A stretch of DNA of 64,000 nucleotides, taken from positions 30,193,173 through 30,257,172 of the forward strand of contig OY726560.1 of the NCBI GenBank assembly GCA_963383645.1, in the 5' to 3' direction. This document shows positions 49,406 through 60,599 of the stretch, piece by piece. The notes under the pieces were generated by a model that worked only from the letters and a program-made list of their open reading frames with translations, did not search any database and was not told the origin of the DNA. This stretch comes from Muscardinus avellanarius. Its lineage: Eukaryota; Chordata; Mammalia; Rodentia; Gliridae. Positions within the stretch are counted from its first letter, which is position 1. Every line of letters starts with the position of its first letter. The translations under genes were made by a program, and so were the position numbers.

Positions 49406-50115
49406 GCTTTGAAAGAGCCACCCTTTTTCTTTTAGATTTTCAGTTTATATAATGTTAAATAAAATATAACTTAGTTGTGTTATGGTTTATTGCCACATAC
49501 AATTTTGTGAACAATCTAAGAATTTAAACAGTTATGGATTAAAAACAAGTAAGTAACTATGTGGATGGACAGTCTGTATGTATTCCTCAGGTAGTAAAAT
49601 TTGGGGCATTTTACTGAGTAGGCAGTTAACACAGCTACTCTTGTACTTTTAATTAAAAAATAATTTATTTTTGTCCTATATAAAATTTACCTAAGCTGTG
49701 TAAGTACACAAACTCAATCAATAAGTACACAATATTGTATAACTTTTTTTCTCAAAAATGTTCAATAACCTATCATTTTAAAAAAAGTACATTGTTTTCA
49801 AATTTTATTCCTAACATGATATGCAATTTACTTTTACCTTTTCTCTGACGATATCATTTATTATATTTCCTGATATTTTATTCTTGTGTTTTTCTATGGT
49901 TCTTCCTGCCTCTGTTGTTTCTGCTCCTATTTATCTGACTGCAGTTCATCTTTACCACCTCCCAGATTCTGTTAATGAGAGTATACCTGAACAGTCTTCA
50001 GAGAGAGAGGGCCCAGTCATTTACCTAACCAACTCCACTTTGTCTGTTTCTAATTTGCTGGATTTGGACCTGAAATGTCCCCTAGTGCTCCAGTGTCTCA
50101 AAATGAGGCTTTATA
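49406..50115. other. Unique sequence
   Basis: The plus frame 49821-50126 (101 codons) starts in AT-rich unique DNA and enters the following LTR-like segment. No signal of a real gene. Confidence 0.5.
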
Positions 50116-50510
50116 AAACTGATTGAATCATGAAGGCGCTGATATTATTAATGGATTAATCCATTGATTGTTAAATGGACTATTAGGGGGTGGGAACTAG
50201 CAAGAGAAAGTAGATCACTGTAGATATGCCCTAGAAGGGTTCATTTTCTCCACATCCTTTTATTTATCTGCTTTTTTACTTCTCTGAGCTGAACAACTTT
50301 CCTCTGCCATACCTCTGCATGATGTTCAGCCTGACCTCTGGTCCAGAGGAATGGAATCAGTCAATCATGGACTGAGCCTATTTGAGTGTAAGCCAAAAAA
50401 AAAACCAAAAAACAAAAACAAAAACAACAACAAAAAAAAAACATTCCCCCCCCCTAAGTTATTCTTGTAAGGTATTTTGGTTACTTTGATTAAAAAAAAA
50501 AAAATCTCTT
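50116..50510 (+). mobile_element. ERVL-MaLR-like LTR, diverged
   Basis: ATGGATTAATCCATTGATTG, GGGGGTGGGAACTAGC, CTCTGCATGATGTTCAGCCT and GTATTTTGGTTACTTTGAT follow in the order seen in old MaLR-type LTRs. The polyadenylation region was replaced by A-rich and C-rich runs. Boundaries approximate. Confidence 0.5.
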
Positions 50511-50635
50511 CAACACAGACTTTGTTTCTTTAGTATTTTTCTGGACTACTTCCTTCTCCACTTATCACTGATTCCACTGATACCATTGGTGATTATTAAG
50601 TATCTTTATGACAAGGGACTGGAACTATCCCAACA

Positions 50636-51100
50636 TGTGGTAAGCCTAACAGACCAAAACACTCCAACATGAGAGTGCCTCCCTAAATAAGAACAAGTAC
50701 TCTGTGAAGAAACTGAGACTGCCCCTAAACTGCCTCTATTGTCTTATTGTGAAACTCAGTCACCCCTCAAGTGATGAAGACCTTTCCAGAGCTTTACAGA
50801 ACCAGTCCTAAGGCAATGATCAGCCAGACCAGGGCCTGACCAAGATGGCCCACTCCACTATCTATATAAACTCTCAAGTCATATCAGCCCCAACTCACCT
50901 CAAAGTTTTTGAAGATCCAATTTGAGAAAAGATCTTTGGGTGCTCTACTTCTGTATCTGTTCTTTTCAGCATGGCCATACAAATTAAAGTTCCTTTTCTG
51001 CCCTTCGCCACTGTTCCGGCTTTTTAATGACATATTGGGATGGGTGGCCTAGTTTGGTCTGTTGGGATTCCTAGAGCCAGAGCCTTTGCCTTAGGCTACA
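50636..51100 (+). mobile_element. Solo LTR, class I (ERV1)-like, 465 bp
   Basis: Begins TGTGGTAAGCCTAACAGACC and ends CTTAGGCTACA (TG...CA). TATATAAA at 50863-50870, ATTAAA at about 50983, then a T-rich stretch and a GC-richer U5. The overall order resembles gammaretrovirus-like LTRs of mammals. No clear target duplication. No internal retroviral genes adjoin it. Confidence 0.6.
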
Positions 51101-51845
51101 ATAACTCTATAACCCTATTATTTTAATTGATTTTTAATAATTAACAATTATCCAATGTGGACATTAAGCTTAAAATATTCTCAAACTCATTATTGTATTT
51201 ACAAATCTTCATTAGACATGCAAGCTCAACGTTTTTTTAATATCAAATAATGAATACCATGTCTCTCCCGACTGGCTGAACCCATTATTTTATTTCTAAA
51301 TCTTCATTAGACATGCAAGCTCAAAGTTTTGGTTATATCGAATAATAGATATCATGTCTCTCCTAACTGACTGACTGATGACTTTCCATCAGAGTGTTTC
51401 CTTCTAAATAAAATTAGATAGGCAAGAGACTTCTCAATGTAACCACAACACATCACTCAAGCCTTTATTATTACTACTTAAGATAATTTATTCTTTAAGT
51501 AACCTAAGATATTCACTATTTTCAGTAAGTCTTTACTTTCATGTTTATGTCTTGTCTCTTAGAAAAGTCTAAGTATTGTCTATAATTCAAGGTTCAGGGA
51601 AAATTTTATACTATCAATTAATTCCTTCCAGTAACCATAAAATATTCATCTTTCCATTCTGACTTCTCAGGCTCCAAGCTGTATCTAACTTTTGTGATAT
51701 CATAACATTACCCTATTTATACTTCACTTATATATTAGTCAGCTTCTCATTTGCATTTTAATCTGTATTTGAATTTAAAGTTTGTAAATTATTGAACTTA
51801 GAGGATTTAATATGCTCTAGGTCTGGCTTAAGAATGTATAATATT
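51101..51845. other. Unique sequence with a 95-bp duplication
   Basis: Besides the tandem duplication listed separately, nothing is recognised. Confidence 0.5.
51186..51375. repeat. Diverged tandem duplication, period about 95 bp
   Basis: TCTTCATTAGACATGCAAGC occurs at 51206 and 51301, and ATGTCTCTCC follows in both units. About ten differences separate the copies. Confidence 0.88.
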
Positions 51846-52041
51846 TAGCATGGTGGCACACACTTGTAATACCAGCATTTGAGAGGCGGAGACAGGAGGA
51901 TCATGATTCATGATTCACTGTCTCAGCTACTTAGTGAGGCCCTTCGCAACTTAGTGAGACCCTGTTTCAAAATAAAAAATAAAATATAGGGCTAGGGTGT
52001 ATATCAGAGTTAGAATACCACTGGATTCCATCCCCAGTATC

Positions 52042-52042
<1 letters not shown>
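51846..52042 (+). mobile_element. B1-dID-like SINE, old type
   Basis: TAGCATGGTGGCACACACTT, both repeat units, ID half GGGCTAGGGTGTATATCAGA. The tail has turned into a TA repeat. Confidence 0.92.

Positions 52043-52087
<45 letters not shown>
52043..52087. repeat. (TA)n microsatellite
   Basis: About 22 TA units between two SINEs in opposite orientation. Confidence 0.95.
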
Positions 52088-52091
<4 letters not shown>

Positions 52092-52092
52092 C

Positions 52093-52293
52093 TATTTTTT
52101 TTTTGTGGTACTGGAGGTAGAATCCAGAGGCTTTCTACCTCGGGGCTATACTCCCAGACATTTTTTATATTTTATTTGGAAACAGGGTCTTACTAAGTTG
52201 CTGAAAGCCTCACTAAGTAGCTGAGGCTGGCTTCGAACCCTTGCCATCCTCCTGTCTCAGCCTCCCAACTGTGGGGATTACACTATGCCCGGC
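52093..52293 (-). mobile_element. B1-dID-like SINE, old type
   Basis: Antisense: GTGGTACTGGAGGTAGAATC, GAAACAGGGTCTTACTAAGT, both repeat units, CTATGCCCGGC. Faces the plus-strand SINE at 51846-52042, tail to tail. Confidence 0.92.
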
Positions 52294-53336
52294 AATATAA
52301 AACTTTTTTATGTGACTTATCTTACTTATAAGACTCTTCATTTCTGAAAGAAAAAGTAAGCTTCTTGGTCACGTTTAATTCCTCTTAGCACCTAGTACTG
52401 TATCTTTTTATTCCAGAAGCTTAGCAAGTATATTTTAGAATTAACTATTGGAAAGATACATATCACATTTTTAATATTACTGGATTATGTATATTTTGCT
52501 TAATTACTCAGTTTATAAATAACTTATTTCTAAGAATAGTAATCTGGACTTTCATACTATAAGTATTCCTTTGTATTCATCATTAATAGATTATTTTTCA
52601 TCCTATAAAGAGTTTATTCAGAAAATTTGTGTTCATTTTGCTTTCATGTAAGTCATAATGCTATGTAAATGTGTATAGATAAAGTTTCTTTTTTGATACC
52701 CACTTTATATCACCCAACATTTAAAACAATAGACAGAATATTTACCATAAATATAAATGATATAATGGTTGTCCTTATTTTTGTAAAAATATGCAAATGC
52801 TTAGAAAAGTATTAATAATATTCCATTTCAATTAATAGGATACAGGATCTAAACTATCAGCAATATTTAAAACAGAAACACATCAAGGAGATTTAAGGTA
52901 TAATGACTTCATAGGAAGATTTCAGGATTTTATAAACAAATCCCCAACAGACTAGATTTTTTTAAAATTAATTACTGACTACAAGAAATAAATAATGTAT
53001 CTAGAGTTTTAAGCACAATTTATATCCTAGTATTGTCAGTCTGTGAATCTTAGAAAGGTTCTAACCTGGATTGCAAGCAGAAGGATAAAGCAAATTCTTG
53101 TAGACTAAAGTAGAAGGGGCTGGGATCTGATATTCTAGAATGTGCACAGAGTAAGAGGCTTATGACTAAATCAATCCAAAATTCAAAAGAGATACAAAGT
53201 AGACATATATCCTTGTCCATAATTCAAATAAAATATTAATTAGAGGGGATAATCTATAAAAGATTAATTTCAAAATGTGACAAGCATGCAAGGCTAGGTC
53301 ATGAAGAAACATTAGAAATTCAATACATTCAGCACA

Positions 53337-53368
53337 TTTTCCTTGGTAACTCTTGTTACCAAGGAGAA
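53337..53368. repeat. Short hairpin, 10-bp perfect core stem
   Basis: CCTTGGTAAC (53341-53350), loop TCTT, GTTACCAAGG (53355-53364). The stem extends about four more pairs with one wobble. Confidence 0.85.
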
Positions 53369-53791
53369 CTTGCAGAATATACAGTCTTTGAGCAATGGCT
53401 AGCTAAGTTAAAATGATGCAAGGTATAAAGGAAACATTGATGGTAAATTGATATGTCTCAGAATAGAACTACCTGTACTCACAAAGAATAAAGGTCAGAT
53501 CTGATAACAAAGGTAAGGGTCATGGCTGAGCCTCAAGGCTGAAAATAATTATACAGCATCAGTGTTGGAGGAATAACAGAAAGAAAAGTGACTCCTCACA
53601 AAAAATTTAAAAGAGGTGATGAGTACGTCTCTCGCTAATTAATTTAACCATTAATTCATCAATTTTTTAAAGTCAAACTCAAAGGAAGGCTTTATGCTGC
53701 CTCTGGTAGACTAGAATGTTTTAGAGAAAACAGTCTATTGAGAACAACTAGAATTTCTGAACAGCTGGACTTTTCTCCCTTCTTTCTTCTT

Positions 53792-53796
<5 letters not shown>

Positions 53797-53873
<77 letters not shown>

Positions 53874-53940
53874 ACACACACAAACACACACACATACACA
53901 AATACACTCACATACACAAATATACACACATGCACACAGT
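53797..53940. repeat. Compound (CT)n-(CA)n microsatellite
   Basis: About 75 bp of CT, with one CCT interruption near 53861, followed by interrupted CA-rich units up to about 53938. The minus-strand frames rich in Arg-Glu come from this repeat. Confidence 0.95.
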
Positions 53941-54825
53941 TTAAAAGTTTGAGAAAAGTTTAAGTGGCAGAGAGGCAAGACAGGAGGATCAAGGTGTAAC
54001 AAGGGAGAAAATGTCACAGAGGTGACTCTGGAGATTTGTGAATCATTTCTCATAAAACAGTAGTCTCAAAGCAAGGTCACCAGGTAAGCAACATTATCTT
54101 CACATGCAGACTTGGAACTAATGCAAGTTATCAGGCTACACTCCAGATCTACAGAATCAGAAATTCTGAAGGTGAAGTTCAGAAATCTGTTTTTTTAAAT
54201 ATTAATATTGATACAGTGTAATTGTACATCACAGTGAGATTTTGGCTGACAGAAACATATATGCACACACCATTCATTTTATGTGCGCCCTGAGTTCTTT
54301 CTTGCTTCTCCCTCCCTATGGATAATATCTTCATTGATAAAGATGACTTCATGTATGAACAAAGGGTTATTTGAGTTGGCTCCATCATCAGATCTCCCTT
54401 TTCTTCTTCCTACTTTCCTTCCTGAATTTTCCTTGCCCATTCCACTAGTGTATCCCTCTTTTACCTGAATTTTCCTATTTTCTTTCTAATTTCCACATAT
54501 GAGTGAAGTAGTTTTCAGTGACTGGCTAAAAACACATGCTGTGTTTTAAAAAGAATTTATATGATTCCAATGCATTGGAGTTTTAGAATTACTCTTGAAT
54601 AATGATTTAATGATTATGAAAATGGTCTCTCAGAATGCTTTGGGTAGTATCATTGTGCTGAGAGAATAAAAATTTGCTTTTACCACAACAATGTGGAGTC
54701 TGTAGATGACATACAAACACTTTTTTATGATGATGAGTTAGAGAAATATTTCATAAATTGGAAAAATAGCAGTAGCCAGAAAAATATGTAATATTTTTTT
54801 GTATATCAAGAGATACCTGCTGAGC

Positions 54826-55028
54826 CAGGTATGATGACCTCTGAAGCCCAGTACTTGTGGGACCAAAACAAAAGTATTGCGGGTTCAAGGTAAACTTCAG
54901 TAAAATAGGAATGCCCTCAGCAAACTAGTGAGGCCCTGTTTCAAAATAAGATGAATAAAATAAAATAAAATAAAATAGAACTGAATGTATAGCTCAGAGA
55001 TAGAATGTCCTTAGGTTCAATTCCCAGT

Positions 55029-55030
<2 letters not shown>
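54826..55030 (+). mobile_element. B1-dID-like SINE, old, diverged
   Basis: GAGCCAGGTATGATGACCTC, AGTGAGGCCCTGTTTCAAAA, ID half TGTATAGCTCAGAGATAGAA, CAATTCCCAGTAAAA. Tail is an AC repeat. Confidence 0.82.

Positions 55031-55080
<50 letters not shown>
55031..55080. repeat. (AC)n microsatellite
   Basis: About 24 AC units grown from the SINE tail. Confidence 0.95.
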
Positions 55081-55084
<4 letters not shown>

Positions 55085-55879
55085 ACCACTAAGAGGAAAA
55101 AGTAAATCAGAGAATAGAACAAGTTATTTTTATCAAATATAAGTGGTTCACATTCATAATATTTTACAGACTCCCATACACCAAGAGAAAAGAAACAATA
55201 TAAAAGTGAACGAAAGAAACTTCTAAAAATAAAATTAAAATTTGGATATATTGAATAAATAAGAAATGTACAAGAGTATTAGCAATTCTGAGGACCCATG
55301 AAGGCTAACTAGAGGTGGCTTCCATCTAAAGCGTTGAAGTATAGGCAACATTTAATGGAGACAGAAGGATGAGGGAAAGTAAAAACATTTGTAGAGAAGG
55401 CATGATGCAGAGTCTAGTGTTTTGAGAAACTGAGAAAAGTCCAGAATTGTTTGTGTGGCTAAGAGAAGAAAATGGACAGAAAAGTAGTGGCCTTTGTTTG
55501 CAGGTGAAAAATTGAAGACATGAAGTAAAAGGGAATAAGAAAACAGGTAGTGCAATTAAAGGACTGCCAGGATTATTTATTTTTTACACAGCAAAACTGT
55601 CTATTATAGGCATGGCAATTGGAACGGAAAGCTGCAGTATAGTATGTTGAAAAATGTGAGTGTGTGTGTGTATGTGTGTGTGTGTGTGTGTATGTGTGTG
55701 TGTGTATGCACATGTACATAAGAATGTTTTGTTGAGGTTTGGATATGAGGAGTGATGAAGGAGGAAGCACATTTAAACCCAAGTTTCTGGCTAGGTCATC
55801 AAGGAGATATGGTGGTGTCACCTACCAAGACTGTGAGGAAATTAAGAATAAAAATGTTAAATTAAAAAAAAATACTATT
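55081..55879. other. Unique sequence with a TG repeat
   Basis: An interrupted (TG)n tract lies at about 55658-55707. No gene; the minus frames 55573-55821 translate that tract. Confidence 0.6.
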
Positions 55880-56076
55880 ATTCAGGAGTGTTAGTACTGA
55901 CTTCTACGTGGGAGCATTAGACAGGAGGACACAGGATCAAGACCAGCCTCAGCAACTTAGCAAGACTCTCAGCAACCTAGAGAAACCCTGTTTCAAAATA
56001 AAATAAAAAATGAAAAGGGCTGGGGTGTAGTTCAGAGGAGGAATGCATCCGGGTTCAATTCCAAAACCACAAAACA
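55880..56076 (+). mobile_element. B1-dID-like SINE, old, diverged
   Basis: Diverged B1 start, CAAGACCAGCCTCAGCAACT, ID half GGGCTGGGGTGTAGTTCAGA, CAATTCCAAAACCAC. Confidence 0.85.
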
Positions 56077-56170
56077 AAAACAAAAGTACATTATTATTTT
56101 CTTCTGATTTTTGGTTGTTTTTGTTTCATAGAGAATGGAATTGGTAAATTTCCTTCTGAATATGGTCTCT

Positions 56171-56325
56171 ATATTAGTTTTATATTGCTACTATAACAAA
56201 TTAAAATAGACTTGGTGACTTATAACAACAAATTAATGTATTATCTTACATTTCTGTAGGCCTAAAGATCAACATGGGTCTTACTGGGCTAAAATCATGG
56301 TTTCAGTGGGGTGAAATTTCTTTCT
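56171..56325 (-). mobile_element. MLT1-like (ERVL-MaLR) LTR 3' part, antisense
   Basis: ATATTAGTTTTATATTGCTA, GACTTATAACAACAAATTAA, TTATCTTACATTTCTGTAGG and GGTCTTACTGGGCTAAAATC read as the reverse complement of the well-known MLT1 LTR 3' end. Truncated. Confidence 0.7.
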
Positions 56326-56340
56326 AAAGTTTCCATATGA

Positions 56341-56434
56341 GACATACCAAGTGCTGTGTGCATGTATGTTCTTATCACTCTATACTTCATTATGATGTAT
56401 AATTATAATTCACCAATAAAATATATTTTTTAAA
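56341..56434 (+). mobile_element. L1 3' terminal fragment
   Basis: TATGATGTATAATTATAATT and CACCAATAAAATAT match the ends of the L1s at 35210 and 41750. About 95 bp with an A-rich tail. Confidence 0.75.
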
Positions 56435-56437
56435 AAT

Positions 56438-56643
56438 TTTCTGGGTTTGGTGGTACATGCTTGAAATCCCAGCATTCAAGAGGCTGGAACAAGACGATCA
56501 CAGTTCACAGACAGCCTCAGCTACTTAGCGAGGCTCGATGCAACTCATTGAGACCCTGTTTCAAAATAAAGAATAAAAATAGGCCTAGGGTGTAGCTCAG
56601 AGGTAGAATGCCCCTGGGTTCCATCCCTAGTACCACAAAAAGT
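56438..56643 (+). mobile_element. B1-dID-like SINE, old type
   Basis: GGTTTGGTGGTACATGCTTG, both repeat units, ID half AGGGTGTAGCTCAGAGGTAG, CCCTAGTACCAC. Lies directly after the L1 tail. Confidence 0.92.
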
Positions 56644-56845
56644 AATAATAAATACAATACAAACTGAAGAGATTTATTCTAGAATCAGAAACATACAGAC
56701 TATGATTATAGTAATGGGAGTGGATGTTATTAATCAGAAAGAGGGTATAAAATTAAAATAAATTAATAATAATTTTTAAGGTAAGAAATAAATAGCTATC
56801 TTTGGCCAGTCTGTAATATATACATATATGAAAACATCATGGTGC

Positions 56846-56883
<38 letters not shown>

Positions 56884-57888
56884 TGCAGAATTCTGAAAAT
56901 GGCAAAAAATGTCCAGTCTATCAGGTTTAAAAAGGAAAACCAACCCATGTTGTTAAACTACTTAATGAGTAATTTAATGATAGTAAACTCAAGACCAGTG
57001 AGAGTTCAGGCTTGAGAACCATTTGAAGTATGTCAGCGCTGACTTGAACAAATTTACTTTCTCACTGACAGTGAAATTTTGAATCTATTCAAGGTCTATA
57101 TGCCAAAACCTACAGAAGGATAGAAAATAGAGGCCCCAAAGAGGCATAAATAAATAACTCATTTCTCTCCTGGAGTTCTATTTGAAGATTAACCAATCCC
57201 TCCTGAGATTCTTTTATTCAACAAATAATTTTAATATATACCAAGAGTTAAATCTTTATCAGACTCTTTGCCTATCTAGTGGATGGATGTTTGGCAGCAG
57301 AAGATATATGTTTGACAGTAAATAAGATTCCTTGATTGTTTGAAGATTATTTGACTTTAGATATGGTGTACTTGGTACATCTTAAACATCTAAACCAAAA
57401 TGTCAATATATATATAGGTGTTTTCTTAGGAGGACTTCACAAATCTCAGGCTCTGGAGAGGAAGTGACCAAGACTGCATTAACATTTCCCTCAACTTGAG
57501 TAAACTAGACAAAGCTCCTGCTAGCCTCTAAGCACTGGACCTTAGGCATTTACATTAGAATACTTGTAAGTGTAAATTTTGTGTTCCTTTGAGATGTAAA
57601 TCTTTTTAAAACTTCTTGTTAGTTTTATGGGTCAGAATTTTCTTTCTCTAGGACTTGAGCACATCACATCTCTTTAAAATAAAATTTAATTTTAAGGAAG
57701 GCATCTGCAGAAAGGAAGTGGTGGTAGGAGACTAATTCAGGTGTTGTTTTTTTTTTTTTTTTCTCCTCTGATTGGTAAAATAATCTCACGTCATGAAAAT
57801 AGGCGAACGTTTACTTTTTGTGTAGGGCAAATTATTAAACTCAAGTTTTCTAAGATCCTTTCATTTCAGCTCTTACATCTCCAGCCAT
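56644..57888. other. Unique sequence
   Basis: Only a TG repeat (about 56849-56884) and a T run near 57747-57762 stand out. Confidence 0.5.
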
Positions 57889-58075
57889 AGCTGGGAATGG
57901 TCGTGCATGCCTGCAATCTCGGGATTTAGGAGGGTGAGACAGAAGGATCTTAGGTTGGAGATCAGCTTCAGCAGATTCATGAGATCCTTAGCAACTTAGT
58001 GAGATTCTGTTTCAGCAATTCCTGGGGTGTAGGTAAGAGTAAGAATGCCAGGATTCAATCCCTAGTTCAAAAAAT
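57889..58075 (+). mobile_element. B1-dID-like SINE, old, diverged
   Basis: GCTGGGAATGGTCGTGCATG, CTTAGCAACTTAGTGAGATT, ID half TGGGGTGTAGGTAAGAGTAA, CAATCCCTAGTTC. Confidence 0.82.
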
Positions 58076-58807
58076 AAATCAATCAATAAAACAGAAAACA
58101 AAACAAAACCCCCCAGCCATTTCTTTCAATGGAATTAACTATAGACTGAATTATTGCCTCAATAATGTATTGCAGTAGTATTGAGAATTTTCATGCCTGA
58201 TTAAATTTTCCCAGTGCAATTTTTGTTTTTGTAAGAGATATTAAAGATATTTTTAAAGCTCCACAAACAAAATGGTCTGTTTAGGAGAGATAAATGAGAT
58301 TACATTGAACAACCAGCAACTAATCTTTGGAGGTTTATCACAAAAATAAGCACTAATTAAATATTTGAATAACCATGTAAATGTTAAATGTTAATGTAAA
58401 TGTTCTAGGTAAGAACATAATCTCAAGATCTGACAAAACTTTTTATTAGCCAAGTAAGAGGCACAATGTTAATTGGAGAATATGCATTTGTATTTTAATA
58501 CTGGACTCTGAAAAGAATCATTAACATGTGTCAGCACATAAAAGCCCAAGTTAAAAAGGCCTCCTATTAATGGCCAGGGACCAAAAGCAGTTTTTTTTTT
58601 TTTAATTTGAATTTGAGGAATATATAATGTATAACCAGTGACTGGTCCAAATAATAAAAAGATCCTAATGTATCCTTAGGACTCTATCAGTTATAAAGTT
58701 GTATCACATCTTATAAAGGGAATCTGGCACATATTTTCAAATTATGAAATATGAAAAAGTAATATATGCTTCTACTATGAAAACTGGAGAAAATAATATG
58801 TCCTATT
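58076..58807. other. Unique AT-rich sequence
   Basis: Nothing recognised. Confidence 0.5.
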
Positions 58808-59215
58808 TGCTACATATATTGGCTTAGGCAACATTCTAACAGCTATAATCCAAAGAACTGACCATAAAACTTAGACAAAAATTATTTCCTCATGGTTTTA
58901 CTTGGAGATTTATAGTTTCAGACTGGGGACCATGGACAGCAGGACATGGAAGTGGTTTTAAGTGGAGAGAGGGGGAGCACAATGCTCTGTTCTCACATCA
59001 TGGAGGCTAAAAGCAAGAAAGATCAGGTGAAAGGAAACATATATATTCTCCAAAGTTGCACTCCGGGGGCTTTCCTTCTTCAGCCATACTCTACTGGCCC
59101 AAGCCACCACCCAGGTAAATCCATTACATGGATTTGCCCACTACTGACATTATAACCAAACTTCACTTCTAATATTGCACCTTATTTTTATGAGGACTGT
59201 TAAGAATAAGGCCCA
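58808..59215 (-). mobile_element. ERVL-MaLR-like LTR, antisense
   Basis: CTCATGGTTTTACTTGGAGA, CACATCATGGAGGCTAAAAG, GCCCAAGCCACCACCCAGGT and TTTATGAGGACTGTTAAGAA correspond to segments at 61630-61850, so both belong to one family. The layout matches the reverse complement of MST/THE1-like MaLR LTRs. Confidence 0.55.
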
Positions 59216-59313
59216 AAATGAGAAACAGCAGGTTAAAAAGGTATGAAGAGTTAGTTCCTCAAAAAAAGGGCTGCTTAGTTGATTCCTAAAAGGTTTGTGT
59301 AACTATAATATTT

Positions 59314-59317
<4 letters not shown>

Positions 59318-59371
<54 letters not shown>
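59318..59371. repeat. (TA)n microsatellite
   Basis: About 27 TA units abutting the following LTR start. Confidence 0.95.
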
Positions 59372-59375
<4 letters not shown>

Positions 59376-59593
59376 AGCTAACTGCAAAATTTCTCTTCTG
59401 TAATTTGTGCTTGCTTGCAAAATTACCCCCTCAAACCACCTGCAAGCAGTACCAGCCTATAAAATATATGGTGTTTAAAATTGAGGCACGGCTCTCTACT
59501 CTCTACTGAGTAGACGTCTGGTCACTCCAGTTAATAAGTCCTTTCTCTCTTAAACAGTGATTTTTAGTCCCTGTCTTGCATTGGGATATAACA
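59372..59593 (+). mobile_element. Short solo LTR, 222 bp
   Basis: TGTCAGCTAACTGCAAAATT to TTGGGATATAACA (TG...CA), TATAAAAT at 59458-59465, AATAAG near the R region. Looks like an LTR with a shortened U3. The target duplication is masked by the TA repeat on its left. Confidence 0.5.
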
Positions 59594-59650
59594 AGGATTA
59601 AGGGGGTATTCTACTTCCAAACCACTATACTACACTTCTGTACCCTTATA
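59594..59650 (-). mobile_element. SINE ID-half remnant
   Basis: GGATTAAGGGGGTATTCTAC then a diverged ACTATACTACACTTCTG: antisense ID half only. Confidence 0.4.
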
Positions 59651-59857
59651 TCTCTCAACAATCTCTATGTAAAGTGAATTTAGTCCATTTCAGAGAGTTC
59701 ACAAATTCTTAACAGTTCTAGCATTGCTCAAAAGTCCCAAAGTTCAAAGTATCCTCTGAGACTCAAGGTAAACTCTTGTGAGCCCTTATGAAAGACAATG
59801 TGTTATAGTTAGAAATAGAATAACCTCCTAAAGGGTGTTTTTCTTTCTTTTCTTTTC

Positions 59858-60081
59858 TTTTTTTTTTTTTTTGGGGGGGGGGGTAGTACTAGAGATGGAA
59901 CCCAGGAGATTTCTACCTCCAGGATATACTCCCAGACCTAATTTATATTTTCATTTAGAAATGGTCTCATTAAATTTCTGAGAAACTCACTCAGTAGCTG
60001 AGGCTGGCTTTAAAACTGTGTGACCTTCCTGTCTCAGTCTCCTAAGCACAGGGATTATAAGTATGCACCACCACTCCTGGC
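59858..60081 (-). mobile_element. B1-dID-like SINE, old type
   Basis: Antisense: T and G runs, GTACTAGAGATGGAACCCAG, both repeat units, ACCACCACTCCTGGCC. Confidence 0.9.
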
Positions 60082-60114
60082 CTTCCTAAAGAGTTTATTT
60101 ATTAATATTCAGGT

Positions 60115-60397
60115 TTGATATAGTTAAGTCATGAGATTTACCATCTCAGAAAACCATTGTAGTGAATTGAGGATTATATATGGTTCCTTCTCCCCTCTGT
60201 CCCTCACTCTTGCTTCTGGTGTCCATGATGTTAGAGTAAAGACTTAGGCATTCCTTCTCTGCATCCTACTGCCATAATCTGGGATCTATGGTCTCCATCC
60301 TCACATGAAATGAACCTAAAGCTATCAGCAAATAAATCTTACTTCCTTTAAGGTTTGTGGTCAGTCTTTTGATCATAGATGTGAGAATGCTAATACA
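60115..60397 (+). mobile_element. ERVL-MaLR-type LTR
   Basis: GCTTCTGGTGTCCATGATGT, AGCAAATAAATCTTACTTCC and GCTAATACA parallel the LTR at 12711-13042. Same strand and family. Confidence 0.6.
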
Positions 60398-60599
60398 CTA
60401 TGAAAATAAAAATAAAAAGCAAGTTACATACATCCCATGTTCAATGAAAAAAAAAAAAGTAAATATTTGGTTACCAAAGGGAAAGAATAGGACCAAATAA
60501 AGACGGAATGGGACCAAGACAGTATCAAAATCCAGCTGGCCAAGCATTGAATGCTGAGGTTCTATTCCTCACATCCAGTGCACCTGGTGGTGAGAAGCA

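Larger units (their letters stand above)
52294..54825. other. Unique AT-rich sequence with a compound microsatellite
   Basis: Contains a hairpin at 53337-53368 and the CT/CA repeat. Open frames around 53735-54053 are translations of that repeat. 54180-54500 may be a faint L1 3' remnant but is too weak to call. Confidence 0.5.

Noticed and set aside
53735..54053. Frames rich in Arg-Glu and Ser-Leu on both strands
   Set aside because: Translations of the CT/CA microsatellite.
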